NCBI GenBank assembly: GCA_907164885.2
Contig: OU015490.1
Location: 13,045,966-13,109,965, forward strand
Source of the DNA: Dolomedes plantarius
Lineage: Eukaryota; Arthropoda; Arachnida; Araneae; Dolomedidae
Length of the DNA: 64,000 nt
Direction: 5' to 3'
Of the stretch, positions 35,045-46,782 are shown piece by piece (the first letter of the stretch is position 1; the number at the start of each line of letters is the position of its first letter). The position numbers and the translations under genes are program-made. The notes under the pieces were generated by a model, which saw only the letters and a program-made list of their open reading frames with translations, made no database searches and was not told where the DNA came from.

Positions 35045-36117
35045 CTTCTAATGAAAGAAAATTTCACATTTATTCCAATTTCAAATTCTTCTCATTTAAC
35101 ACTCCATTGCTCTTTAGTTAAAGCACACAACTTAAATTATTCTGTTTGACATATTATAGATATAAAAATGCATAGTACAAACTGCAATATGTTTATAGTT
35201 CGTTATGTATATTACGTATAAACTTAGAACATGATCGTGATTATTATGTGGTTATAGTTTTTTATGTATTATCTAAATACTATAATTTAATTATAGTTTA
35301 TACTTACAAAGAAACGCAATTTCACACTGTATTTCATATTTATTGTAATTTGAAATTCTTCTCGTTTAACATTTAAAAGATTTTTACTTTAAGCATACAT
35401 CTTTAAATTATTATTATTATATTTGACATTATATATAATTTACTACTTGCAAAATATAGAGTATAAACTGTATGTACTATGGTCGATAGATATTATGTGT
35501 AAACTTAGCATATGATCATAACCATAAATATTAAATCCGTTTACACTAGGTTCTCAAATTTAATTTTATATAAACAAATTTTTAAACATTATCTGACATA
35601 AACATTACACTTTCTGTGAAGTGCGTAAGATGTTATCCATAAAATGGTTCTAGTTTATTCATATAATACCTTCAAAACTATACATATAACTATCATTTAT
35701 TTGATACTATTATAATCTTATCATTTATATGATATCTTATCATTTATATGATACTATTATAATTGTTTTATATGTATAAATTATAATATGACTATAGTTT
35801 ATATTTTGAAAAAAAGCAATATCACATTTATTCGAATTTGAAACTGTCTTATAACCCTTTAAAGTCCTTTACATTATGTATAATCTTTAAATTTATAAAA
35901 GTTCACTTATATACATAATTTGACATAATAGAGATATTACTTGCCCTGATACCAAAGTTATAAACTATTAAATAATTGGTTTTATGTGCATTATATGGAT
36001 AAAACATGCAAATAACGGTGATATATATGATTATATTTTTGCATGCTTAATTTATATAAAATATAATTTGATCATTGTTTATATTTTGAAGAGAAGGGAA
36101 TTTCCCATTTATCCTAA
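35045..36117. repeat. Degenerate tandem array, about 260-280 bp unit
   Basis: Unit starts near 35050, 35308, 35809 and 36088 share gaaa.gaaatttcacattt, then attccaatttgaaattctt, then (in the first three) a tttgacatat.atagat block and gtttatagttcgttatg-like sequence. The 35308-35809 interval is about twice as long and may hold a diverged extra unit. The last unit is cut by the pogo-type MITE. Confidence 0.5.
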
Positions 36118-36119
36118 TA

Positions 36120-37389
36120 CACCTATAGTTCGCTACACGGCCGCTCTTTATACGGCATTTCGCTATAACGGCCTTTTTTAATTATGTCACTTTTTCGATT
36201 TACGGCCAACAATGTTTCGTTATACGGCCACAACAGCGGAAAGTGATGACGGCAGCATATTATAGCTTAGTGATTCTTCCTGTTAATGTTCGTCATCACA
36301 TTAAGGTGACTGCCTACGTTTGGAGCCATGTTTTTAAAAAAATCATTTTTTAAAGGATTTTTTGGTCTTTTATGACAAAATAGCACTTAAGAATTAAAAA
36401 ATAAACAATAACTTACCTGTAAATGCCATCCTTTTTTATAAATTGGTCAATTTGAAGTAATGTTTAATGAAATTTACCTAAAACGCCTATCACTCTGCAC
36501 AAAATTCAAATGATACTATTTTAATTTACTTCTCACACGTGATACATATGATAGGTATCTTCAAAATGACCCACAATTTAAGAGAAATTTTAAAATGCAA
36601 AAATAATACAGACAATTTTATGTTCCAATATGAAAATTTTTCTCGAATCGTCATTCCTTTCGTTATAAAAACAGCCCAAAATAAAAAAAATATTTATTAT
36701 ACATCAATTATTGTGCGTCATTTCATTAACAATAGTATCTAAAACATTTTCTAAAAAATTTATCAAATTATAGGCATTATTATGTGAAATATTATAAAAA
36801 CGGTAGAGATTTATGCTAAAAGACATATTTCTGAGAAAAACGCATTTAAGTTGTTTGTCACTTCAATTTTGCAGAAGACGATGTTTTTGAAAATAGCTAT
36901 AACTCTGCTTCTAATTGATGAAGAATGAAAATCAAAACGGTTTTGAAAAAAGGAAAGATTGAACTACATGATTCTTACAAAAAATGAAATTGACCAAAGT
37001 TGTCAAAAAATGACATTTTCGATGTAGGCAGTCACTTTAAAACAATTTTTAAACATTTTAATTTATGAATTATTATTATTTGTCTACATATCAAAAATAT
37101 GATTTCATATGATGCATATGATTTCTTTTGTTTTTGTTTATAAGTTTATTTTTTGAATTTCTGTTTATTGTTACATTGTTTTGGACTTTTATTTTTATGT
37201 AAGCATTTTTATAGGAAATAAAAAATTAAATGCTTTATGAACTAAAAACTATATTATTTATAAAAAATTGGAACAGATCCAATTAAATATGTATGGGGTT
37301 GTATCAAATTAATTTATTCGTTATACAGCTTTTCGCTTTACGGCCAACTTTTCCGGAACGTATATAGGCCGTAAAGCGAGGTATAGGTG
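36120..37389. mobile_element. Pogo/Tigger-like MITE with nested TTAA MITE
   Basis: 23-bp inverted termini with four mismatches (cacctatagttcgctac... and cacctatacctcgcttt...) are flanked by TA (36118-36119 and 37390-37391). The motif ttcgct(n)ta(a)cggcc recurs at 36130-36142, 36158-36173, 36192-36207 (as ttcgatttacggcc), 36215-36229 and 37331-37345, and inverted in the right terminus. These are likely transposase-binding iterons. Without the nested MITE it is about 534 bp and non-coding. Superfamily is judged from the TA duplication and the CctcgcttTAcgg-like terminus. Confidence 0.72.
36305..37036. mobile_element. TTAA-flanked MITE nested in the pogo-like MITE
   Basis: Inverted termini GGTGACTGCCTACGTTT and AGTGACTGCCTACATCG (reverse of the right end) lie between TTAA at 36301-36304 and 37037-37040. 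It is 732 bp, non-coding and AT-rich. The plus-strand frame at 36539-36742 falls inside it and shows no motif. Confidence 0.85.
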
Positions 37390-37391
37390 TA

Positions 37392-37843
37392 TTGAGGTAT
37401 TCGTACATCTTCGGAGGTAGATTTTTTGAATTTTTTTAAGTTATGTCTTTTTACCTATTTTTTATAATGACATATCAGTTAAAATTTCATTATAAAATTC
37501 AGAAAAATATATATAAAATATTGAGCTGTTAGATTAAAATTATTTTTGCAGTGTAAAAAATATAAAAAAGGGGGGGCAATTTTGACGTTTCCGCAAAGCA
37601 TGATAACTCAAAAACAAACAAATATAATACCATTTTATAAATTGGAGAATGGGGATATTAACTTTCTCCAGGGAATAAACTATTCACAGTAGTATACTCT
37701 GTTTATTTCATAGTCTGCAGCAGTTAAAGTACTGATGTTCAGAAAAATCACTTAAAGTTTTTGTCATTTGCAATTCATACCTATGTAAATGAAAAAATTA
37801 TAAATTTCCAACATGAGCATAGTCGATTCTCTTGATAATTAGA
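37392..37843. other. No supported feature
   Basis: AT-rich spacer with a seven-G run near 37571. Confidence 0.5.
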
Positions 37844-38332
37844 CCAGCTGAATACACGTGCTTCGCTACGGAATAAATTAAATTTAAATACAACGGTCAA
37901 TGTATGCAATTAATGCCAAAAAATATATCTAAATATATTTACAAAAAAATAGTAACGGATATTTTTATAGACAAAATAATGTAGAAGAAAATATTCAAAT
38001 TAAATACAACGGTCAATGTATGCAATTAATTTGTATGTTTAATATTCAAAAGATTTCATTTTAAAGGAATTTTTATGATCTTTCTCGTGATATAAATTTT
38101 ATAACCCTCAAATTATTATTTGAAATGCAGACTAAAAAAGGTTACAAAAACAGCTTAAAAATTTAGTTTTAAGAAAAATCTACGAAGAATTTTTCAAAAC
38201 TCTTTTTTAGTGCGCCCCTACACTATAATATGAATCGCCATGCAAAATTTCATCCTTTTATGTCGAGCGGTTTGGTCTGTGTGTTATCTGTCAGTCGGTC
38301 AGTCAGTTACTGAACTGTTTTATATATATAGA
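37844..38332 (-). mobile_element. Helitron family, copy 3
   Basis: On the minus strand it starts TCTATATATATAAAACAG (host A before it at 38333) and ends with the ccgtagcgaagcacgtg hairpin region and CTGG. 489 bp, shorter than copies 1 and 4 by internal deletion. CTGG still fits the CTRR rule. Confidence 0.78.
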
Positions 38333-39137
38333 TAAAGGTATTTATAAAGTCTGCAAAATTTTAAGTCATTTTAAGCGTCACATTTTGTTATAGGAAGTTT
38401 TGCGTAAAGCGAAACGATGAAAAAATTAGTTTTGAGAAAACGTTCAGACTTACTTTAAAACACACGTCTTACTTTAAAAATAACTATTTTCTTACTAAAA
38501 TCCACCAGATTTATAAATTCAAACATAATTAGAAGGGTAAAATATTAGGCTTCAATGTTATTGCAAAAATACAAAATCAATATTTATTACCAAAAATGCC
38601 ATTTTAAAGGTGTACGGATACTTTAATTATTTTCGTATAATCTTTTATATCGTTTTTCTTTAAGTATACAGCTTTTAATTTGAAATAAAATGCTTTCATT
38701 GTCTGAAAATCATCTTACAAGCAACGAAAAAGCTATTTGTGCGTGTGCACTTTACATGTACATAATATCTGTTGATAACGAAATTCACTCCTCACTGAAA
38801 TACACATTGGTAATACGAGTACATACTAGATGAAAGGAAATGCGATACACATAGAATCATTACTATTCACGCCCTGCGCTGGTCCTAAGTGAGGATATCC
38901 GTTCCACCACTGATGTTATCTCAGATCATGGGAGAAAATCTTAAGTCTGACGTAATCGACACATCCTAATACTCTTTGACATCAGATATATGGCACTTTA
39001 CTAAGTAGCAATTAGCACATAAGAGTACAGGAAAAAGGTAAATAATTTAAATTATATAATATTCTGATACCCATTATTCGTATACATGCTACATTTATTT
39101 TCATCCTTTGCACTCCCAGTTTTCATTCTGAATTATA
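38333..39137. other. No supported feature
   Basis: AT-rich. A terminus-like aaggtgtacggatactttaa near 38606 suggests one end of another TTAA element, but no partner was found. Confidence 0.4.
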
Positions 39138-39566
39138 TACGAGGTGTGATTGGAATGTTTTAAGACAGGTCTCACCATTGCTCAATGCGAAGAGATAGGC
39201 TTTCCTGCTCATGCGCAAATGAAAGCCTGTTTTGTTCTTGAAATGTTCTAAAAATATCATCACGTAATGTTACTTCAGTAGAGAGTGACAGTTTGGTAAG
39301 TGAATACGTGTGTTCGCTTCTCGACAGATTTTTCGATTTAGAAAATGGATGAATAAAATGGAACAAAGAGTTCGTGAAAAATTTTCTTTTAAATCCAGAA
39401 AATCGACTTCAGAGATTTATGACATCTAGAAAACAGCATTCGGGGATCTTGGTGTGTCTGAGGTGATCGAATGTTTTATCTGGTTCAACAAATTTAAAAA
39501 CGACCGCGAATCAGTCAATGATGTTCCCCGGTCTGGCGGCAGACCTTCAATAACTCGTATTTTTAA
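39138..39566 (+). pseudogene. Truncated mariner (irritans-like), 5' end and transposase start
   Basis: Begins with the mariner-type terminus acgaggtgtgattgg next to TA. A leader follows, and then a transposase start near 39346-39360 reading MEQRVREKFSFKSRKSTSEIYD, a stop, then FIWFNKFKNDRESVNDVPRS and GGRPSITR. The WFNKFK...DVPRSGRPS order is the mariner N-terminal DNA-binding domain and its linker. Sequence after about 39566 is unrelated, so the catalytic domain and right terminus are missing. Confidence 0.8.
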
Positions 39567-39745
39567 AGTTCTTCATAACACTTAGCGTCAAAGATTGGTT
39601 TTTGTGATACCAGTTCTGCTCCAAATGTTAATGCTGCTTGGAAGGCATCTGTGAGGGAACCGTTCACCACCTTTTTACACATTGTAACAAGTATTTCCCC
39701 ACTGAATACCTGAAAGCGTAATGTATTCAGGTATTCAGCGGCCAC
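39563..39745 (-). other. Unassigned open frame, possible coding fragment
   Basis: A 60-residue minus-strand frame (AAEYLNTLRFQVF..., SLTDAFQAALTFGAELVS...) of balanced composition lies directly beyond the truncated mariner. Its composition is more protein-like than other short frames in the window, and it extends upstream of the ATG (IITEV) before a stop. I do not recognise it. It could be an exon or retrocopy fragment, or chance. Confidence 0.25.
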
Positions 39746-40764
39746 TTCCGTAATTATTGTGTTTTATTTATTCCATGGTTTCTTCTCGCTTTTTTTTTTG
39801 CGTTTGCATTTCTATCCTTCATGATTTCACTTCTGTTGAATGGCAGCACTTTTAGCAATTTTGCCTGTTATGGCCATATAAGTAGACGTTGTCTGACTCT
39901 GAAACCTGAATTTACTTTCAAAAAGTATAATTTATAGTTACTTATAGGGAATATGTAAGGATTTTTCTATGATCTGCACTTTAATATGTCTTTAAAATGA
40001 ATAAAAATAGTTGCACGTGTTTGTTTATTTTAATAATGCTTGCAGATTCCTTTCAAGCAGATAATTAAATTTTTTAGAATAAAATTATCTAGTTATCGGT
40101 GAAAAAATATAGAAATCCTTTTTCTAAAATGATACATCAAGCAGATATAATTTCATGCACAACCATTATTCACAAATACATTATTAAGCATTAAAATTAC
40201 ATAAATAGGGCAACATTATTAATGTTTTTCTGGCAAGAAGTAAAATTTAATATAAAAGAAATAAATATATGTACAGAAGCCATTATTCCTATAATAAAAA
40301 CAGCGAAATCATTTTCCTATACGAACGCAAATGTAATAAATAGGGTGAACGTGAAGGGAAATATTGATTTTTCTCCCTTTTTTATGCATTTAATAAAGAG
40401 CCAAAACTTCTAATGACCTTAAGACACATGTTGTCAATTACTTCCATAAATACAAACAGAATTAGAAAAAAATTGCACAGAACCGTTTGGCGCAAAATCA
40501 AACAACATTCAGAGCAGAATGAATTTCTATTAGGTTTGAAAAAAAAAACTTCTAATATCTCCTCTTGGAAACAAAGAGAAAATGTTTTTCTGCCCGGTTA
40601 TGATTCTTATGCTTGTCAAACAAAAGATCGGACGACAGTAAAGTGAATGAAAGATTCTTTTTATATTGTATATATCTAATTAATATCATTAAGAAATTAT
40701 TATTTAATTGTTTCCTCTTTCGATGAGGTGATAAGAACCTAATTATTGCGTATATATGCTTCAC
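39746..40764. other. No supported feature
   Basis: AT-rich; short frames at 40222-40413 and 40413-40646 lack motifs and are Lys/Ile/Ser-rich. Confidence 0.5.
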
Positions 40765-41447
40765 TACAAAATAAACGATATCTGTGGAATTAATATTGGG
40801 GATTAAATTTTCCTTTTAAAATAGATTTTAAATGCTGCCTCTTTCTTTAGAACTTCTCGAAGCTCTGTATTTTCATAAATAATATTTCCCACGGTGTAGA
40901 TACAAAAAATAAACGATAACTATGGAATTAATATTGCGAATTAAATTTTCTTTTTAAAATAGATTTTAAATGCTGTCTCTTTCTTTAGAACTCGCAGCTC
41001 TGTATTTTCATAAATAATTTTTCCCACGGTGTAGATACAAAAAATAAACGATAACTATGGAATTAATATTGGAAATTAAATTTTCCTTTTAAAATAGATT
41101 TTAAATGCTGTCTCTTTCTTTAGAAATTCTCGCAGCTCTATATTTTCATAAATAAGTTTTCCTCCGTGCTAGATAAAAAAGTAAATGATATCTATGGAAT
41201 TAATATTGGGAATTAAATTTTCCTTTTAAAATAGAATTTAAATGTTGTCTCTTTCTTTAGAATTTCTAGCAGCTCTATATTTTCATAAACAATTTTCCAC
41301 CGTGCTAGATACAAAAAATAAACGTTATCTATGGAATTAATATTGGGAATTAAATTTTCCTTTTAAAATATATTATAAATGTTGTCTATTTCTTTAGAAT
41401 TTTTAGCAGCTCTGTATTTTCATAAATAATATTTCCACCGTGATAGA
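40765..41447. repeat. Satellite-like array, five units of 135-138 bp
   Basis: Unit starts at about 40765, 40901, 41036, 41173 and 41310, each beginning tacaaaaaataaacgata. Each continues through ggaattaatattg, aattaaattttcc, tttttaaaatagatttt and gcagctctgtattttcataa. Units differ by scattered substitutions and small indels. No coding frame runs through it. Confidence 0.92.
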
Positions 41448-41851
41448 TACAACCTGAAGATGTTGAAGCATGAATAAAATTTCATTTTTAATCTCACATT
41501 TATTTTTCTGCCTTCAGTATTGAATAAAATACTGAATTAATAATAATAACCAACATATTAAATATTAATTACTAACTTTCTTAAAAGTGCCTTTTTTTCT
41601 AATTAATATAATTATAGCAATTTTTATTTCCCTAGATTATGATCCTACATTAAAAAATAGATTTTGTGTTATAAAATTTCATTGGACCAACTCAATTTTT
41701 TTCTTTTCAGGGGAAGGGTAATTTATGCAAGTACGGGTGTATCAAGAGTAAATACTTCAGCAGACTTGAATCTAAGTTTTACCCTTGTTATTGCTTTCTC
41801 ACCTACGCATGGCCAAAAATTTTACAGGAGGAATAAATTCCTAACGGAGAA
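41448..41851. other. No supported gene
   Basis: AT-rich. A good splice-acceptor-like tract (ttttttcttttcag near 41697-41710) precedes a short frame, but nothing else supports an exon. Confidence 0.4.
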
Positions 41852-41854
41852 TTA

Positions 41855-42115
41855 GGCCGTCTGCACACGGAGCAACTCAAAAGAAACTCATAACTGACTC
41901 AAATCACAAACCAGTCCGTGATGAGTCGTAACCTGTGTAATTGAATAAAGCCACGCACACGGCGCAAGTGGTTACAAACCCGTCGGACGGGTTTGTAACC
42001 AGTTGCGCCGTGTGCGTGGCTCTATTCAATTACACAGGTTACGACTCATCACGGACTGGTTTGTGATTTGAGTCAGTTATGAGTTTCTTTTGAGTTGCTC
42101 CGTGTGCAGACGGGC
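41855..42115. mobile_element. 261-bp palindromic foldback MITE (PIF/Harbinger-like)
   Basis: The whole element is an inverted repeat: two 130-bp arms with only three mismatches around one central base (41985). Termini are g(g/c)ccgtctgcacacgg, flanked by TTA on both sides (41852-41854 and 42116-42118). A 3-bp TWA duplication with GGCC-like ends fits PIF/Harbinger. It has no coding content. Transcription from either side would give an almost perfect hairpin RNA. Confidence 0.9.
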
Positions 42116-42118
42116 TTA

Positions 42119-43441
42119 GTCTAAATTTTTACCGGTAACTAACAAACTGCGGACAGTCCAATTCATAAAGGTAAGAACTACTGTCTGTTATAAAATGTGG
42201 TGCAAAATTAAAACTTCTTAAAGATAAAACTGCAGGGAACACTATTGTGGCCAAATTCTTGGGTTTTCCACTTGTTATGGACTCCCAGGAAAAACTTATT
42301 TCTAACTTTCGTAAAGTGTCACCAACATGCTTCTTGAACACACATAAGCTTTAGAGATGCAACACTGGCACATAAATCTTATCCAACAAAACATAAATTT
42401 TACTTTTCAACCTCACCTCTAAAACTCATTAAAATAAATTGGATCCAGTCTGGTTGTTGTAATTTCAGAATGGGAATTAGATGTTCTTCGTTATTTTAAA
42501 GATCAACTTTATTGTGTTCTTTTAAATATGGTTAAACGACAACTTTCAATACTGTTTTGCCCTCTTTAGAAATACTGTAATATTTTCTGACCGTTTTGCT
42601 CTCTCTAAAATATTTTTAAAGTCATATTGTCCTGGTGTTTGTTTTATGGAAATGAAAAAATGCTCTATTAAAAGGTTTTCTTCTTTAGCTTGTGTGGAGG
42701 GCAGCAATTAAATTTGAAATAAACTTAATCTTTCATCTAAACTTCATGTTGAATGAGTTTGAAACACAAAAAAAAAACTAGTTGACACCCTTCAAAACAC
42801 GACCGTTGTATAGTAAATAAATGTACTAATACACAAATTAGACTCAAATACCTCATTGTCAAATGTCAAAAATCGTAATATTAAGAATAGAGAAATACAC
42901 CTAAAAAATTGCTATTGAACCCAATAAAAGGAAATATGGTTACTCAACAGCGTGAAATAAACAATTTCCGTCAGTTTCAAATCTATATCTAACAAACACG
43001 ATTAAAAATAAAAATGGCAGAGAGGGAGCTAAAGATTCCTCACAATAAACAAATTAATGTGCTTAAGTGACCTCGTGCTTAGTAAGTATCTAAAGCCAGA
43101 TTTAAACATATCACTGAGTATCCACAGAAAGCAATATTTAATTGTAAATTATCGCTAATGAATAGAAATTGCGATTCCAAAAACCAAATTTGACACATCT
43201 ATCAATTAAAATCCTTCGTTTATGACCAAAATGAAGTAAATTGATGCAGTAGTTTCACTCACGGACTGTATCGGCTTAGCAATTTAAATGTAGAGATAAC
43301 CCGAAAACACTCCGTGTCATTTTAATGAATTTTGATCTGTTTGATTTCTGCTCAACAATGTTGCAGTATTTTACAAATATGGCAACAATGTGACACATCT
43401 GTGACCACACTGAAGTAGTCACTTTAGGTATTTGTAGTATA
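42119..43441. other. No supported gene
   Basis: Contains a 70-residue minus-strand frame (42129-42341) that is not recognised. The rest is AT-rich. Confidence 0.45.
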
Positions 43442-43443
43442 TA

Positions 43444-44743
43444 CAGAGGCTGTTCGCACATTTTTTAGACGATTTTGGTAAGCGGTAATAAAAAATTGTT
43501 TGCTGCGAAAGAAATAATTGCAATTGCACTATGTTTTTAAAAGTCAAAATTATCTTCTGTGGCTTGAAAGTTTTGTTTTTATTCAAAATGGCGTTTTTAA
43601 CAAAGAAGTGGTTCGAAGTCTACATTTATGGTCTTTCCGAAGAGAAATATGCATACTCCGTTATCCAAATACGATGTGAGAGTCATGGTTTTGTAATATC
43701 TAAATCGTCGATAGGTAATATCGTCAACAAGAAAGAAAAAAAACGTCAAATTGGAGCCTCAAGTGGGACAAAAATTCCAAACAAGTATCCAAGGGAAAAA
43801 CAGACATCTTCGACTATTGCAAAGGTACGTTGTTTAATGTTAAAAGAAAATCCCCCTAGTCAAAGGACAGTTGCAAAATCATTAAAATGCTCGGTGTCCA
43901 CTGTAAACAAAATAATAAACCTTGATTTAAATCTTAAGAAAGCGAAAAAACGCAATGTGCATCGTCTTCTTCCAAATCATATCGCTGAACGCAGGACACG
44001 CTGCAGAATTCTATATGAGAAACACTTATCCAAAGAAAAATGGAAAACAATTGTCACAATAGATGAATCATGGGTGTATTTAAATGATTGCAACAAAAAA
44101 GAGCCATTTATTATCATACAAGGGGAGAAAAAAATTTAAGTACATGGTTCAAAGAATCGAAAGAAAGTTTTTCTAAGGGATTCATGATTGTTGCTGGTTT
44201 TTCTTATAATGGCAAGTTAAAAATAAAGAGAGTGGAAAAAATGTCAAGATTAACTCCAAATACTATCAGGAACATATTTTATCGCAAATATTTCTGAATG
44301 AAATACCATCGCTTTACCCACAGTGCCATCAATCTGTGAAACTCCATCAGGACAAAGCTAGCCGTCACACATCAAAATCTACAGTAAATTTCCTAAAAGA
44401 AATGGAACAAAAAACTGGTATCAAGGCCATACCCTTCACTGATATCCATACTAAATCTCCCGATGTATCACCTATGGATTTTTGTGCTTTCGGACTTTTA
44501 AAATCTGCATTATCCAAACGTCATCCCGAAACCCTTACAGGAATCTGGAAAGCTGTTCAGGAGGAATGGGATAGAATACCTCTTCTGACACTTCAAAAGG
44601 CATTATTATCCTGGAAATTGCGGTGTCGAAATATAGTTCAGAATAAGGGATGTGAAATAGAACATTTAAAACACAACAATTTTATGTAATTTAGTTTTGC
44701 AAATACAATATACATCGTCTAAAAAATGTGTGAACAGCCTCTG
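43444..44743 (+). mobile_element. DD41D (rosa-type) mariner, copy 1
   Basis: Inverted termini CAGAGGCTGTTCGCACATTT and CAGAGGCTGTTCACACATTT (reverse of the right end) are identical but for one base over 28 bp. They are flanked by TA (43442-43443 and 44744-44745). It is 1300 bp long and holds a single transposase gene broken by two one-base deletions. Confidence 0.92.
43588..44689 (+). pseudogene. DD41D mariner transposase, two frameshifts
   Basis: Starts at MAFLTKKWFEVYIYGLSEE, the copy 2 start with substitutions, and not at the upstream in-frame ATG at 43531. N-terminal DNA-binding helices cover about 100 residues. The first catalytic Asp is in TIDESW (near 44060), the second in HQDKAS (near 44354) and the third in SPMDF (near 44479), with 41 residues between the last two. 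DD41D is the hallmark of the rosa group. Compared with copy 2, one A is missing from the A run near 44094-44099 and another from the A run near 44235-44240; each breaks the frame. The C-terminal third is open to 44689. The enzyme would act on its own termini but is inactive as it stands. Confidence 0.88.
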
Positions 44744-44745
44744 TA

Positions 44746-44924
44746 GATATGGTATTAGCTACTATCAAGAGGAAAATATGTAGCAAAGCTATTTCCTTCA
44801 GGGCTTCCAAGCGAATACTTCCAGTGAAGCTTGCAATTTTAGGTAGTGCAACTTTAGTTTGCCTTTGAGGCAATTAATTTAATTGCCTTTGAAGCAATTT
44901 GGTTTAAAGGAGTAATTAATGACA
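44746..44924. other. Short spacer
   Basis: Holds a small repeated motif, ttgcctttga(g/a)gcaatt, twice near 44860-44900. Confidence 0.5.
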
Positions 44925-45435
44925 TCTATATATATATAAAACAGTTCCGTAACTGACTCACTGACTCACTGACATACAACACACAGACCAAACCGTTGGA
45001 CGTCAAGGGCTGAAATTTTGCATGGCGATTCTTCTTATGGTGTAGGGGTGCAATAAGAAAGATTTTTGAAAAATGCTTCTTAGATTTTTTTTAAATTAAA
45101 TTTTTAAGCTGTTTTTGTAACTTTTTTTAAGTTTGCATTTAAAATAATAATTTGAGGGTTATAAAATTTATATCACGAGAAGATCCTAAAAATTTCTTTA
45201 AAATGAAATCTTTTTCGAACCTTTATCTCGGATTTCTGATTTTTGGTGAATTTTTAAAGATTCATTCTTAGAATGTAATTTATTAAATGCTGATCACGTG
45301 ATTTCTTTTTCTGGCACTTTAAATAAATTTATCGTCACGTGCATAGCAACTAAGTAGACAAAAAAAATATTATTTTTCTTTCTAATGCAGCAGACGATTG
45401 GATATTATCCAAAAAAAATAAATATCTTTTACGAT

Positions 45436-45471
<36 letters not shown>

Positions 45472-45546
45472 TTACATCAATTGCATACATTGACCGATGT
45501 ATTTAATTTGAATGTACTCCGTAGCGAAGCTCGGGTTTTCAGCTAG
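44925..45546 (+). mobile_element. Helitron family, copy 4 (both ends intact)
   Basis: Best-preserved copy: host A, then TCTATATATATATAAAACAG, a GACTCACTGACTCACTGAC repeat and the family core. The 3' end reads ccgtagcgaagctcggg (hairpin), ttttcag, CTAG and host T. 622 bp with a (TA)n run at 45438-45467. The 5' TC, 3' hairpin about 10 bases before CTAG, and A/T insertion site meet the Helitron rules. No coding capacity. Confidence 0.85.
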
Positions 45547-46405
45547 TTTGAAATATACATTATACTGCAAATGACCAGTAAAAGGAATCGTGTCTTCTTT
45601 TGACCATGCTCCACTTTATGATATTAAAATTTCCTCGCACAAATTTTTATCCCGAAAAGTACCAACGTAGGAAGAGGACAAAGCATGATAACACTTCAGA
45701 TATAAGTTAGATAAGATTTTATAAACTTGTCTTTCCCTTAATTAAATACTCACATACACAGTATATTTAGGCATGAAATACAAAGTTTTTGCCAATTATG
45801 TAAAGCAGGTATAATTTTAATGATTCCCTCGTAGGACACATTCTATGCTTAACTGTTTGTGCAACCCTTTTTCGTTTTATAGTGACATACACATTGCACA
45901 ACATTCATATTAGAACAAAAAATGGAATTCCGGTAAGGTAGAAAAGTATTTAAAAAAAGGAACTTATGTCAAACGTTGTTCACATTTTTAACGTAACTCT
46001 CTCTGTATAATTGGATTAAATTTATGGAGAAATGAAGTTCTACCTTTTTAAGTAGTTTTTAAAATTTAATTAAAGGTGTAGGGACAAAAAATTCAATTTA
46101 ATGACGAGTAAAAAATGTGAAAAATATTATTTTATTGCTGCTTTTAAACACTTCTAAATCTTGTTAAATGCGCAAAGTAAACTTTTTTCAAAGGATAATC
46201 TCTTTTATAAACGTTAAAATTCTGTCATTTATTTAATTAGAGCTAAAAAGATGAAGTAATAGAGGTATTTAAAGAGCGGTATAAAATTTGCACTCCAACA
46301 TAAAGTTGTTTTAAAACTTCAGCATAAAATTAGTATGATTAGAAGAGCTAAATTAAAGAAATATTATTTAAATAGTTATGTTTCAAGTAATATATATAAT
46401 CAGAG
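45547..46405. other. No supported feature
   Basis: AT-rich, no recognised element. Confidence 0.5.
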
Positions 46406-46562
46406 TCTGAAATTTTCCTTCCCGGAGGACCGTTATGGATTAACGTAATCGTATGTTAAAACGGAAAAAAATCAAAACGAATGCGTATATCAGAGATTTG
46501 CCAATATTTTAATTTTTGCTACATTTTAGGGAATGAATTTTCTATTATTAATCAAATCCCTT
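46406..46562 (+). repeat. Dispersed direct repeat, left copy
   Basis: About 155 bp repeated at 47980-48140 in the same orientation. Shared blocks are gtctgaaattttcctt, ggaccgtta, gttaaaacggaaaaaaa and acattttagggaatgaattt. Too short and too diverged to call an LTR pair. Confidence 0.8.
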
Positions 46563-46782
46563 AAGAGAGATATTAAAAAATTAATTCTGCAACTTATGTA
46601 GTCAAAATAGACCCTAAGTACTACACAAACCCACAGATGTGGTATACATGCAAGGTATATAATGAAGTTATTTTTAGACAAAGGGCAATTAAAGGAATAT
46701 AAAAAAATTTGAGGTAGTCCCTTCTAACGAAAATATCGCAGGTTATTAACGTAGGATTTACTTATCGTTGCTTACCTCTTTT

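Noticed and set aside
41664..41855. A spliced exon after a splice-acceptor-like tract
   Set aside because: Only the pyrimidine tract plus AG supports it. There is no donor, partner exon or recognisable protein.
42129..42341. 70-residue minus-strand frame with balanced composition
   Set aside because: No family recognised and no partner exons; not enough to call a gene.
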